A DNA stretch of 64,000 nucleotides from Pegoplata infirma (Eukaryota; Arthropoda; Insecta; Diptera; Anthomyiidae). The first letter of the stretch is position 1. Every line of letters begins with the position of its first letter. The position numbers and the translations under genes are program-made. The notes under the pieces were generated by a model. The model had not been told where the DNA came from. It worked only from the letters and a program-made list of their open reading frames with translations, and searched no databases. The stretch spans positions 208,881,736-208,945,735 of the forward strand of contig OY992537.1 in NCBI GenBank assembly GCA_963921195.1, written 5' to 3'. Shown piece after piece: positions 1 to 11,306 of this stretch.

Positions 1-1450
1 TCTGAGACAATTTTTTCTATAGAAAAATGGTCTTAGATTCTGAGACAATTTTTTTATAGAAAAACGGTCTTAGATTCTAAAACAATTTTTCTATAGAAAA
101 ACGGTCTCAGATTCTAAAACAATTTTTCTATAGAAAAACGGTCTCAGATTCTGAGACAATTTTTCTATAGAAAAACGGTCTCAGATTCTAAGACAATTTT
201 TCTATAGAAAAACGGTCTCAGATTCTGAGACAATTTTTCTACAGAAAAATAGGTTCATATTCTCAAATTCTGAGACAATTTTTCTATAGAAAAACGGCCT
301 CAGATTCTGAGACAATTTTTCTATGAAAAAACGGTCTTATATTCTGAGACAATTTTTCTTTAGAAAAACGGTCTCAGATGCTGATACAATTTTTCTATAG
401 AAAAAATGTCTCAGAAACTGCTACAATTTTTCTATAAAAATTCAGTTTCAGAAACTGAGACAATTTTTCTACAGAAAACGATCTCAGATTCTGAAAACGG
501 TTTTTCATAGAAAAATTGTCGCAGTTTCTGAGACCGTTTTTCTATAGAAAAATTTTATTGGAACCGTTTTTCTAAATAAAAAAATGTTCTTAGAATCTGA
601 GACCGTTTTTCTATAGACAACTTCTCTCAGAATCTGATACCGTTTTTCAAGAAAAAAATTATTTTAGAATCTAAGACCGTTTTTCAATAGAAAAATTATT
701 TAAGAATCTGTCTCAGAATCTGCGACTGCTTTTCTTTAAAAAAACATGCCTCAGAATCTTAGACCATTTTTCTCTAGAAAAATTGTCTCAGAATCTAAGA
801 ACGTTTTTATATAGAAAAATTGTCTCAGAATCTGATACCGTTTTTTTATAAAAAAAAATTGTCTCAGAATCTGAGACCGTTTTTCTATAGAAAAATTGTC
901 TCAGAAACTGAGACCATATAGAAAAATTGTCTGAGACCGTTTTTCAATAGAAAAATTGTTTCAGAATCTGAAACCGATTTTCTAAAGAAAAATTGTCTCA
1001 GAATCTGAAACTGTTTTTTTATAGAAAAATTGTCTCAGAATTTTTTATAGAAAATTTTTTTTGAGAACAAACTTGTCTCAGAACCTGAGACCGTTTTTCT
1101 CTAGAAAAATTGTCTCAGAATCTGAAACCGTTTTTTATAGAAAAATTGTCTCAGAATCTGAGACCGTTTTCCTGTAGAAAAATTGTCTCAGAATCTGAGA
1201 CCGATGTTCTATAGAAAACAGGTCTCTGAATCTGAAACCGTTTTTCTTTAGAAAAATCGTCTCAGAATCGGAGACCGTTTTTCTTTAGAAAAATTGTCTT
1301 AGAATCTGAGACCGTTTTTCAATAGAAAAATTGTCTCAGAATCGGACACCGTTTCTCAAATTTTTCTATAGAAAAAAGGTCATAGATTCTCAGAAAATTT
1401 TTTATTTTAAAGAAAAATTTTAGATTCTGAGACAATATTTCTATATAAAA
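1..1450. repeat. Satellite A array, dyad-symmetric unit of about 37 bp
   Basis: Near-perfect tandem monomers of about 37-38 bp. Each has an inner dyad TTTTTCTATAGAAAAA and a second dyad where GTCTCAGA meets TCTGAGAC of the next unit. In the first block (1 to about 480) the order is TCTGAGACAA, TTTTTCTATAG, AAAAACGGTCTCAGA. From about 510 to 1350 the same unit runs as its reverse complement (TCTGAGACCG then AAAATTGTCTCAGA). A short stretch after about 1355 returns to the first orientation. Copies near the centre are the most uniform. The array runs off the left edge of the window. No coding potential. Confidence 0.9.
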
Positions 1451-1644
1451 ATTTTCATTTGCATATTTATTTTTTTTTATTGAAAAGAAAAAAACTTGTA
1501 AAATATTACACATACTAAACACTTTAACATGTTGATGTATTACATGACACAATCAATGTTAATGATGACGAAGTTGACGTATTTTAGAAAAAAAACTACT
1601 TTCACGAGAGGGAACTGAAATACAAGACATTTCCTTCTAACTTT

Positions 1645-1798
1645 GAGGGACTTTACACACAGATTTTTTTCCTTGCATGTTTGCTACTGCATTCGAGTTT
1701 GTGGGCAAAAGAGGCAGAATAAGAGAAAAAATCAAAGAAATTTCCAAGGGGAATTGAAAAAAAAAATCAAGGAAAAAAGTCTGTGTGTAAAGTCCCTC
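1645..1798. repeat. Inverted repeat (31-bp arms, hairpin)
   Basis: The left arm at 1645-1675 and the right arm at 1768-1798 are reverse complements over 31 bp with one mismatch; both contain GGACTTTACACACAGA or its complement. The spacer is 92 bp. It may be a small fold-back or miniature element. No clear target-site duplication was seen. Confidence 0.8.
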
Positions 1799-1907
1799 TT
1801 TCAGTAACAAGAGGCAGCAATAACATTTTCATAATAAACAACAAGAACTCCATTTGCATTAAAATCATAAAAAATAATCTTAAGAAAAACATACAAGAAC
1901 ATGTAGT

Positions 1908-1952
1908 AAACGACGACGACAACAAAAACAACAGCAACAACAACAAAAACAT
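1908..1952 (+). repeat. Imperfect AAC/GAC trinucleotide microsatellite
   Basis: A run of AAC, GAC, AAA and AGC triplets. On the opposite strand it reads as GTT/GTC, which produces spurious valine- and leucine-rich frames. Confidence 0.75.
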
Positions 1953-2204
1953 GGATGACATGAAGTATGGCAACAATTTCCGCAGCCACTTAAAATGCAC
2001 TTAACTTTAAAAATGTTTCACTTTCTACTCTCTCACTCTCTTTGCTTAGGTTTAAAATTTAAAATATAACAAATATAACAAGAAAATAAAAACACACCGT
2101 TACATCTAATCCTTGATTAACAGCATTAGCAAGTGTAGTTCTTGAATAAATCGATGGAAAATCTAGTTATTTGTTAAACAAATAAAATGAGTTTATAATA
2201 CATA

Positions 2205-2945
2205 TTCTATAAAAAAAATTTCAGAATCGGAAATTTTTCTTTAAAAAAATGACTGAACATTATAAAAAAATTAAGGAAAAAATTCTCAGAATCTAAAAAA
2301 TTTGATTTAAATCAAATGTCTCAGAATTTTATTTTTTTTTTAAAAAAAATGTCTCAGAATTTAAGAATTAACCAAAAATAAGAATTAAAAATTTTCAGAA
2401 TCTGTGAATTTTTGTACAAAAATGTTTATCCGGAATCAAAAAATATTAATAAAGAAAACTAATTTCAAGATCTTATGCATTTTTTAAAAGAAATTTCCTC
2501 ACAAGCAAAGATTTTTTATAGAGAAATTTCTGAGAATCTAAAAATTGTGTTATAGAAAAAAAATTTTAAAGGATCTGAGAGTGTCAAAGTCTCTAAAAAT
2601 TTTCAAAAAAAAAGTAATTTATCAAGATTTTTTAATTTTTTCTATAAAAAAAAAAATATCTCAGAATTTGACAATATTTCAGTCAAAAACGGAGAATTTT
2701 TCACTAGAAAAAAAGTGTGAGAATATTTAAATATTCCTATAGAAGAAATGTCTCCGCATATTTATTTTTTCGTGCATATATAAGAATCTGTTAATTTATT
2801 TTTACAAAAATTTAAATAAAATCTTAGAATTTTTTTTTAGAAAAATTGTTGCAGAATTTGAATTTTTTTTATAGAAACAATTTCTCCAAAACAAAAAAAT
2901 GCTCAATATAAAAAAGTTCTCTTAAATTGAGATTTTTTTCTAACT
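2205..2945. repeat. Degenerate satellite A block
   Basis: Diverged monomers recognisable by recurring TCTCAGAATCTGA and TTTTT.TATAGAAAAA words at irregular spacing of about 35 bp. Much more decayed than 1-1450. Confidence 0.7.
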
Positions 2946-3240
2946 TTATTGAATGCAATTTTATAGACATTTTGAATATTCATATTGATAGTTTTTACAC
3001 GTCTATTTCTAGTACTGATTAACCGCATTAATCGAGGAAGGTATGCCTGTTATCATTAATGTATGTTGAAAGTGTAAGGTGCGATGGTATTGTTGCTGTT
3101 ATAATATTCGTTATTGTTATTAATGTTATGCTTAGGTGTATGTGTGTATTTACCAGTACAAATGTTGGTTTTAGCACTCTCTCTCTTTGAAGAAAAAAGT
3201 CAGCAAAAACATTAAAAATAAAGCAACAACACCAATAACA
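2946..3240. other. Non-repetitive spacer without a gene
   Basis: About 300 bp between satellite A blocks, with a short CTCTCTCT run near 3178. No open frame, RNA gene or mobile-element end was recognised. Confidence 0.5.
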
Positions 3241-3919
3241 ACTCTTTTGAAAAATTTTCAGAGAACTTTTCTAAAAGAAAAATGTATCAGAATCTGAAAA
3301 AATAGGAAAAATGTTTTAGAGCCTGAGAATTTTTCTAGGCTATATTAAAACTTTTCTATAGGCAAAATGTCTCAGAATTCGAAAACATTCTCGAGGAAAA
3401 ATGTTTTAGAATGTGAGATTTTTTCACAGGAAAAATTCTTCAGAATCTGACAATTTTTCAACAGAAAAAATGTCACAGAATTTGAAAATTTTCCTATAGG
3501 AAAAATGTTCTAGAATCTGAGAATAATTGTATAGAAAAAGTGTCCTAGAATTTGAAATATTTTCTATACGAAAAATATCTTAGAATCTAAGAATTTTTCT
3601 ATAGGAAAAATGTCTAAGAATCTGAGAATTTTTTTATAGAAAAAAAAACAAAATTCTCAGAATCTGAAAATTTTTCTATAAAACAAAAAAGAATTTTAGA
3701 ATCTGAGAATTTTTCTATAGGAAAAATGTCTTATCTTAAATCTGAAAATTTTTAAACAGGAAAAATATTTAAGAATTTGAAAACTTTTCAGGATCTAAAA
3801 ATTTTCAATGGGAAATATTTAGATCCTGATCTGTGATCTGGGAACGTTTTTGTTCGAAAAATGTCTCATAATCTGAGAATATTTTTAGAGGAATCTCATA
3901 ATCTAAGAATTTTTCTATT
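3241..3919. repeat. Satellite A variant block (AGAATCTGAGAATTTTTCTATAGG)
   Basis: Tandem monomers of about 35 bp of the form TCTCAGAATCTGA, GAATTTTTCTATAGG, AAAAATG. Compared with the start of the window the CGG of the A unit is replaced by GAA/AATG and a GG follows the CTATA core, so this is a separate subfamily. Confidence 0.8.
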
Positions 3920-4385
3920 CACACAGAAAACAAATTTGCTAATTTCCAACTGAAATTCAGTTGTTGCAACAAAAAATCGGTGGATGCATTTGAATTAAGG
4001 TTGAAACAACTAAATATCGGTAGTTGGAATAAATTTTTGTTATTACAACTGTCTTTTAATTAAAACATCTATAAAATTCGTTACCCACATCAAACTGAAA
4101 AATTCAGTTGGAAATTTATTTTTCTCTATGTTGGAAAAATGTCTTAGAATCTGAGATAGAATTTTTTAGTTGTATCGAATCATAATTCGTTTTTTGCTAC
4201 CATTTTTTTGGTGTGATAACCGAATTTTGTTGTTGTTTGAATTAAATGACTGCTGTAAAAACCGAATTTTAGTTGACACTACTGATATTTAACTAAGGCG
4301 ACCTATATGCAAATGAATCAACCGATTTTCAGTTGTAATAACTGAATTTCAGTTGGATATATGAAAAAAATTTTACTGTGTGTAT
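3920..4385. mobile_element. Miniature inverted-repeat element rich in CAACTGAAATTCAGTTG
   Basis: Both ends carry ACACAG/CTGTGT followed by a TCCAACTGAAATTCAGTT block, so the ends are inverted relative to each other. Similar AACTGAA/TTCAGTT words recur inside. A short stretch at about 4130-4170 looks like satellite A, so this may be two adjacent related insertions (3920-4128 and about 4175-4385). No coding sequence. Superfamily not assigned. Confidence 0.55.
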
Positions 4386-4799
4386 AGAAAAAATGTCACA
4401 GAAACTAAGAATTATTCTATAGGAAAAATGTTTCAGAATCTGAAAATTTTCTATGGGCAAAAAAAAAATGACTAAGAATCTGAGAATTATTCTATAGGAA
4501 AAATTGGCTCAGAATCATAGAATTTTCTATAGGCAAATTGTGTCAGAAGCTAACAATTTTTCTAAAGAAAAACTGTTTTAGAATCTGAGAATTTTTCTAT
4601 AGGAAAAATGTCTCAGAATCTGACAATGAGTATTTTTCTATAGGAAAAATGTCCCAGAATCTGGGAATTTTTGTATAAAAAAAAACTTTGAATTTTAAAA
4701 TTTTTCTACGGGAAAAATATTTAAGAATCTAAAAATTTTTCTATAGAAAAAATGTCTAAAATTCAGAGAATTTTATGATAGAAAAAATGTCTAAGAATC
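4386..4799. repeat. Satellite A variant block
   Basis: Continues the 35-bp AATCTGAGAATTTTTCTATAGG subfamily up to the insertion at 4803. Confidence 0.8.
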
Positions 4800-4802
4800 T
4801 GA

Positions 4803-5588
4803 CAAGGGAAGTCTCCCTAGTGTCACCCGCAGATCTTTATGGAATTAGTTTTATTTTGTAGATCAGAAAAAATAAAGGGACACGAATTTTTTTTAGCGGC
4901 CCAAATTCATATTTAGTGGGTTATTCATTTAATATCTCCTATATTATGCAAAGCAATCTAGTCATGTTACATACCAAATGAAAGGTCTTTGGAAAACCTA
5001 TCTACGTGTGCTAAGAACGTGACCAAACATGCGCAACTTTTCGTCATATTAAGTAAAATACCAACATTTTAGGACATTTTTGTTAATAAGTCAAAAAATA
5101 TTAACTTCTTTGGCCCGTTGTTAGCACCACGAGATATCGCTCCTTTACTTGTATAGTGTCATAACTCAAAAAATACATTTTATGAGTTAATGATGCAGAA
5201 TTATTCGTTATATCATGCTTTATATTTTGTCAAAAGTTCGTATTAATATCTTTTAAAATCACCGTTTGAGAAGAGTACACGCCATTATTACATTTTCTAT
5301 GTACAGGCCTTTTTCAATTAAAAACCAGTTTCAGTAGTAAACTTTAAACGTGTTTTCTGCAAAATCAAATATTTTGAGTTGTGACACTATACAAGTAAAT
5401 GAGAGATATGTATTTTCAATACCTTTAATCTGATATTAATTTTGTTTAAATAGACATAAATCGCAAAAAACTGAAAAAGGCCAATTTCCCCCCATACAAA
5501 TCGACCCCCTAAAAATGAGTTTGGGTCGCTAAAAAAATTTTCCAAATTTCAAGAAGATCGGAGGGTGACACCAGGGAGACTTCCCTTG
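4803..5588. mobile_element. Non-autonomous TIR DNA transposon, fold-back, 3-bp TSD
   Basis: The ends are inverted copies of CAAGGGAAGTCTCCCT followed by GTGTCACCC. The flanks are TGA on both sides (4800-4802 and 5589-5591), and removing the element plus one TGA rebuilds a satellite A monomer. Inner arms are also inverted: TTACTTGTATAGTGTCA near 5147 pairs with TGACACTATACAAGTAAA near 5384. The element is about 786 bp and non-coding. A 3-bp TSD fits PIF/Harbinger or CMC-type elements, but TGA and this TIR do not decide between them. Confidence 0.8.
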
Positions 5589-5591
5589 TGA

Positions 5592-6140
5592 GAATTTTTC
5601 TATTAAAAAAACGTCCCAAAATCTGAAAATTTTTCTATAGAAAAAATTTATCAGAATCTGAGGATTTTTACGTGGGAAAAATTTTCAAAATCAGATTTAT
5701 AGGAAAAATGTTGTACTTAGAATCTGAGAATTTTTCTATGGAAAAAATTTCTCTGAATCTGAAAAATTTCTAAAAGGTAAAAGGACTCATAGTCTCGGAA
5801 TTTTTCTTTATGAAAAATTACTCAGAATCTGAAAATTTTTCTATAGCAAAAATGTTTTAGAATCTAAGAAATTTTCTATAGTAAAATCAGCTCAAACTCC
5901 GAGAATTTTTTTAATGAAAGCTCTCTTTAAATCGTAGAGTTTTTCTATACGAACAGGAAAAATGTTTCAGGATATGAAAATTTTTCTTCAGAAAAAGTTT
6001 TTCAGAATCAAAGAATTTTTCTATAGAAAAAATTACTCAGAATCTGAAATTTTTTTAAAGAAAAATTCTGAAATTTTCCAAAGGAAAAATTTTTTAGAAT
6101 TTTAGAATCTTTCTATTATATCTGAAAATGTTTCTAGAGA
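5592..6140. repeat. Satellite A variant block, decaying rightward
   Basis: The same 35-bp subfamily resumes exactly after the TGA duplication and fades by about 6140. Confidence 0.75.
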
Positions 6141-7132
6141 AAAAACACCGAGCATTTTTGATGAGTTTCACCTTAAATTTACGAGATGAAGATAAATAAA
6201 TCAGGCTTGAAAAGACATTGGCAAGCCAAAAAAAATATTTTACACAATGTTTTTGTTACTCCAAAAAATTTTAGACTCGGAAATAAATTTTACATACACC
6301 AAAAATTTGTTTGTATAAAAATTCAAAACTAAAAATCAAAACTATTTGCATTTCAAACAAAAGGTTAACACTCGAAAAAATGTTATGCTCAAAAAAAAAT
6401 GTTTACATTAAAAAATTTAACACTCCAAAAAGGTTTTTTTTTTACCCGATAAAATATTTTCAGTCAAAATTATTTGTGCAAATTCATTTTTGTCTAAAAA
6501 GTTTTGGGCATTGTGGAGATTCTCGTAAAAATTTGTTATTTAACATGACGAAAAAACCAAATGCTCATAAATGTTCTGCAGTTGAATTTTGTCCTCCCCT
6601 TCTTAACTGGCTATAAAAGCAACATTATATGTGGTTACTTTACTCGGTAACAACTTGTCATAACTATAGAAGGGTTAAAGCAAATGTACGTAAGAAATAA
6701 AAAATACAAAATAATTGGAAAAAACATATTTTACATACAACACACTTAAACACAGAACCCATATGCAAAAGAGTATTATTTGTTTCTGATATCCACGCAT
6801 TTTCCAGTAGGTTAAAAAAATTACTGCCACTGAAAAGTTGACCATTTCATATGAAAATATGGATTTTTTTTTCGCGAAATGTCTGTGTCTCCCGAAAAGG
6901 ACGATTTATTTTTTAAGCCCGCACTATCAGAAAAAAGTGAAGAGAAAGAAAATGCGACTTTTGCACTTGTAGGTGCATTGTGTGCACTGCACACACATGA
7001 AAAAAACTTTTTTTTTTCCATGAAACCACAAATTTTATGCGAAATTACATCAGGAAAATTGCATTGATGAAATTACCGTCCAAGATGTTGCTGGCAACAA
7101 AAAAAAACCTTAAGTATACAACATGTACACTA
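6141..7132. other. About 1 kb without a recognisable gene
   Basis: AT-rich sequence with open frames of up to 101 codons on the plus strand (6311-6616) and about 62-66 codons on both strands near 6821-7067. They are rich in Lys/Phe/Asn from A and T runs and show no domain. No promoter or splice structure ties them together. I treat the stretch as non-coding. Confidence 0.5.
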
Positions 7133-8237
7133 GAGTGTCCCTTATTTTGGAAATGTTGGAAATCTTGAGACGGTACCCGCTCATTTTTTTCCTTTTGACT
7201 TAAAAATAACTCAGGAAAAATTTTACGCCCCTAGGACCACGCCTTCCCTACGCGACGGGGCCTTAAAGAGCGGGGCCTTAAAAATCATTTTTCCATACAA
7301 ACCAAAAAAATTTTTTTTTGATTTTTAATTTTTTTGTTATTATTTATTATATTACTTGGTTTGCTTATTCACGACAAAAAATTTGATATTGGTGGGATAA
7401 GTCTTTCAGCGCTAAAAAATTTTTCGCAAAAAAAAATTTTGAGCCGCCGGGGTCCTACAGTAAAAAATTTTTAAAAAATATTTTTTTTTAGTTTTGACCA
7501 GCAACGGGTTTAGCTGCTATGTTGCTTTAAATGATATATATTCATAAAAAAATATTTTTTGTATCTGTGACATCTTTATCGTGTTCTAAAAAAGGGTAAA
7601 AAATGCATTGTTGATTTATTTCGATACACGATAAAGATGTCACAAATATGAAAAATATTTTTTTTTGAATATATATCATTAAAAACAACATAACAACTAA
7701 AACCGTTACTTTTCAAAACTAAAAAAAAATATTTTTTAAAAATTTTTTACCGTAGGATCCCTACGGCTCAAAATTTTTTTTTCGAAAAAGATAAAGATGT
7801 CACAGATATGAATAATTTTTTTTTTGGAATATATATCATTTAAAGCAACATAGCAGCTAAAACCGTTGCTGGTCAAAACTAAAAAAAAATATTTTTTAAA
7901 AATTTTTTACTGTAGGACCCCGGCGGCTCAAAATTTTTTTTTGCTAAAATTTTTTTAGCGCTGAAAGACTTATCCCACCAAAATCAAATTTTTTGTCGTG
8001 AATAAGCAAACCAAGTAATATAATAAATAATAACAAAAAAATTAAAAATCAAAAAAAAATTTTTTTGGTTTGTATGGAAAAATGATTTTTAAGGCCCCGC
8101 TCTTTAAGGCCCCGTCGCGTAGGGAAGGCGTGGTCCTAGGGGCGTAAAATTTTTCCTGAGTTATTTTTAAGTCAAAAGGAAAAAAATGAGCGGGTACCGT
8201 CTCAACATTTCGAACATTTCCAAAATAAGGGACACTC
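7133..8237. mobile_element. Fold-back Tc1/mariner-like MITE, copy 1
   Basis: About 1.1 kb, almost entirely palindromic: the left arm beginning GAGTGTCCCTTATTTTGGAA is repeated in reverse complement at the right end. Both flanks are TA (7131-7132 and 8238-8239). The second copy, at 28345, also sits between TA and TA, so TIR plus TA duplication is supported twice. The arms contain AGCGCTGAAAGACTTATCCC and GACCCCGGCGGCTC-type blocks, and the centre carries a CACGATAAAGATGTCAC inverted pair. The right arm holds one extra internal unit (about 7640-7795) compared with the left. No transposase. Confidence 0.88.
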
Positions 8238-8239
8238 TA

Positions 8240-8661
8240 ATGTACACTGAAGGAAAAAATCGTCGTCAAATCAAAAATTTTCGCACTCATTTTTAAAATT
8301 CTCAAATTTTTGAAAGAAATTTTAATAATGAAATGAAATTTTATAAAATTAAATATGTTTCGGTCTTGATTTTAAAAGTATATTTTTTGAATTAAATATA
8401 AAAAAAATACTTTTTATTTCATAATGCTGCCATGATGAAAATAATCATTTTGATTGTAAACAATAGCAAAATGAGTTTTCAACAACTTTAAAAATGACGC
8501 CTCATAAATGACGCAATTATTTTAGAAAAGTTTCGTGGCGTATCATAAGTGAAAACTTTTCAATTTCCATAAAAGTTAAATAAACGAAAAATAATAAATA
8601 TTTTCTTAAAGTAAAACAATGAACTAAATTTTTGTAATAAGTGACAAAAGTAAATACATAC
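8240..8661. other. Spacer without a gene
   Basis: AT-rich sequence between two fold-back elements. The open frame on the minus strand at 8517-8762 runs into the adjacent inverted repeat and has no domain. Confidence 0.5.
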
Positions 8662-10602
8662 GGGGGTTTTCGTGTCAACTGACACAACTTTTGAAAACGA
8701 TGTCTTCCGATCGGGATGAAATTTGCACCAAGGTTAGTCCTATTGGATAGTAGTTCAGACACAATTTTTCAACGAGATCGCTCAAGAACTCTCTGAGTTA
8801 GAGGGGGTCGAAATTTGACATTTTAGCCAAAGAGGTGTTGATTCTCATCCATGTAACTTCTTACCTATAGTTTTTAGCAAAATGTGTCCCAAAGAGTTTA
8901 GATAGCTATTTCTTCAGTCTTTCGAAAAAAAAATATAAAAAAAATAAAAAAAAAAATTTTGATTTTTTTTCTTAAAAATCCAAAACTTTTTTGACTTTTT
9001 CCTCAAATTGGGCCCTTTTTTTTTTTTTGATTCAAAAGAAAGCTTAGGTGATTTCCTTGAATAGCTGTGGGGTCGCTTAGTGGGATGCGAGTGGGATATC
9101 TATGAAAAAAAAAATTTTTTCAACTTTGGAACACAAAAACCGGTTCTTCAATTTGCACTATTAGGCGTGGGATAGCTAACCAGTTTTCGATTTCGATCCG
9201 CGATACCCTCTAATTTTTTTAGGTTCGAAAAAGAAAGCACGAGCCAAAAAATGGGGGCGGTGGGGAGGGGCCATATGGCCCCTCATTGGGGTCAAAGTTG
9301 GGCGTAAAGAGGTAAAAATCCCCAAAAAGCCCCAAAACTCCCCTAGAAACGCCCCTGGAGGGGTGCAATGTGAGACCGACCTCCAATAATTTTCTGCCCC
9401 CAACATTTTTCTTGAACATACCTTACCCCTATTTCCACTTCCTAAGGGGACTCCCATACAAAACATTTTTAAAAAATTTGATACCATTCTAACTTACCCT
9501 AAAGTGCCCCTAGTGGGGCCAAATGTATGACCGACCTCCATTATTTTATTAATTCCAACATTTTTTGCAAACATACCTACAATGTATCTTTAACCCTTAA
9601 GGTGGTCCCCATACATTTCTTTTAATTTTTATAAATTTGTTTTATTAAACCAGCTCCTACCGCCCCTACCGTGCCTCCTAGAGAGGCAAAAATTACGACC
9701 AACCCCCATTATTTTTTAGTTACCAACATTTTGTCCGAACATCATAACACCCTATCTCCACTTTCTAAGGGGCTCCCATACATTATAAAAACATGTATTT
9801 TTAAAAACTAATAAAATAATAAAAACAAATGTATGGGGACCCCCTTAAGAGTTGAAAATAAAGGGTAGGTATATTCTAAGAAAATGTTGGAGTTGAAAAA
9901 ATATTGGGGGTCGGTCATACATTTTACATCTCTAGGGGCACCCTATGGACAGTTAGAGCGGTAGGAGCAAATTTTATAAAAATGTCATTTTGTATGGGAG
10001 CCCCCTTAGGAAGTGGAAATGCGGGTAAGGTATGTTCAAGAAAAATGTTGGGGACAGAAAATTATTATCGGTCTCACATTGCACCCCTCCAGGGGCGTTT
10101 CTAGGGGAGTTTTGGGGCTTTTTGAGGATTTTTACCTCTTTACGCCCATTTTCATAGATATCCCATCTATCCCACTAAGCGACCCCACAGCTCTTAAAGG
10201 AAATCACCTAAGCTTTCTTTTGAATCAAAAAAAAAAAAAAAAAAAAAGGGCCCAATTTGAGGAAAAAGTCAAAAAAGTTTTGGATTTTTAAGAAAAAAAA
10301 TCAAAAATTTTTTTTTTATTTTTTTTATATTTTTTTTTTCGAAAGACTGAAGAAATAGCTATCTAAACTCTTTGGGACACATTTTGCTAAAAACAATAGG
10401 TAAGAAGTTACATGGATGAGAATCAACATCTCTTTGGCCAAAATGTCAAATTTCGACCCCCTCTAACTCAGAGAGTTCTTGACCGATCTCGTTGAAAAAT
10501 TGTGTCTGAACTACTATCCAATAGGACTAACCGTGGTGCAAATTTCATCCCGATCGGAAGACATCGGTTTCAAAAGTTGTGTCAGTTGACACGAAAACCC
10601 CC
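8662..10602. mobile_element. Large fold-back element with internal repeated units
   Basis: About 1.94 kb with inverted arms beginning GGGGGTTTTCGTGTCAACTG and continuing through matching blocks such as GATCGGGATGAAATTTGCAC on both sides. The middle is made of inverted and tandem units of about 130-180 bp that contain GTGAGACCGACC, CAACATTTTT and CCTAAGGGG.CTCCCATAC, three on the left half mirrored on the right. Short weak similarity (TACATA) extends beyond the arms, so the true end may lie some 10 bp further out; no clean TSD. The 66-103 codon frames here are repeat-unit shadows. Confidence 0.8.
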
Positions 10603-10638
10603 ATATGTATGTACTGACATAAATAAAAAAAAACGGTG

Positions 10639-10701
10639 TGGAAATTAATGTGGAGTTTGCGGAAATTAATGTGGAGTTTGTGGAAATTAATGTGGAGTAC
10701 C
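10639..10701 (+). repeat. 21-bp tandem repeat, three copies
   Basis: GGAAATTAATGTGGAGTTTG recurs at exact 21-bp spacing three times; the third copy diverges at its last bases (GTACC). Confidence 0.9.
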
Positions 10702-10702
10702 T

Positions 10703-11219
10703 ATAATCCAGAAGAAAATTAACATTTTATGACAGCAATCCCGGAATTTTTGTGTTATATGATTTATCTATTTTATCGTCGGTGCTCTGACAAAAACACC
10801 TACGTGTATTTCTTGAAGAGACTGACTAAATTAGCACAAATTGTGAACTTTTGCGTTGAGTTTTAAGGTAATCCTAATGGAAAAGTAGATTTGCAATATT
10901 ATTTAAATATAAACGTAAGAGGTGTAACTTTAAAACAACGCGAAATGACAAAATTAATCTAATTCGTAGACGTCTTCAACAATTTTTGAAAATCACATGG
11001 GTATTTTCGTCAGAGCATCGACGATATATTATTTTATTTCTATATTTCTGTGGTAAAGAAAAATAAATAAAACTTGTATATAAATATAAAAAATTCCAAT
11101 TGTTTTATTTACATTGAAAATTTTAGGAAACAGAAAGAAAATTATATAAATAGTTTTTAATATGTTGTTGATTTGGTTCGGCTTAAGGTCATAAGTTAGA
11201 GAAAAATATTGTTAAATAA
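10703..11219. other. Spacer without a gene
   Basis: AT-rich sequence. Two CGTCAGAGC/GCTCTGAC-like words near 10780 and 11012 (CGTCGGTGCTCTGAC and GTCAGAGCATCGACG) are inverted to each other, which suggests a decayed inverted-repeat insertion of about 250 bp. Confidence 0.45.
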
Positions 11220-11270
11220 AAAACACTGCTTTTAATTTTTCAATTTTTCACTCAAATTTTTGTTTATTTT

Positions 11271-11306
11271 CCGATATTTCGGCCAAACATCGTTGACCAT
11301 CCTCAG
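11271..11306 (-). ncRNA. CTGAGGA-hairpin-GAAA motif in Penelope-like 3' UTR (hammerhead-like)
   Basis: On the minus strand CTGAGGA (11306-11300) is followed by a T, a 6-bp stem GGTCAA/TTGGCC with one U-G pair and a 6-nt loop, then GAAA (11280-11277). This is the order of the conserved boxes of a hammerhead ribozyme (CUGANGA, stem II, GAAA). Hammerhead motifs are known from Penelope-like elements. Stems I and III are not obvious and the first stem II position is unpaired, so activity is doubtful. Confidence 0.45.

Larger units (their letters stand above)
1451..2204. other. Intervening sequence without a gene
   Basis: AT-rich non-satellite sequence separating two satellite A blocks. It holds the hairpin at 1645-1798 and an imperfect (AAC/GAC)n stretch at about 1908-1952. 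The small open frames on both strands here have no recognisable domain and are explained by the low-complexity AAC tract. Confidence 0.6.

Noticed and set aside
6311..6616. 101-codon plus-strand frame
   Set aside because: Lys/Phe/Asn-rich translation of A and T runs; no domain or neighbouring exon.
9176..10291. Several frames of 66-103 codons with shared sequence on both strands
   Set aside because: They are translations of the mirrored internal units of the fold-back element.
8662..10602. A clear target-site duplication for this fold-back
   Set aside because: The immediate flanks do not match and weak arm similarity continues outward, so the boundaries are not settled.
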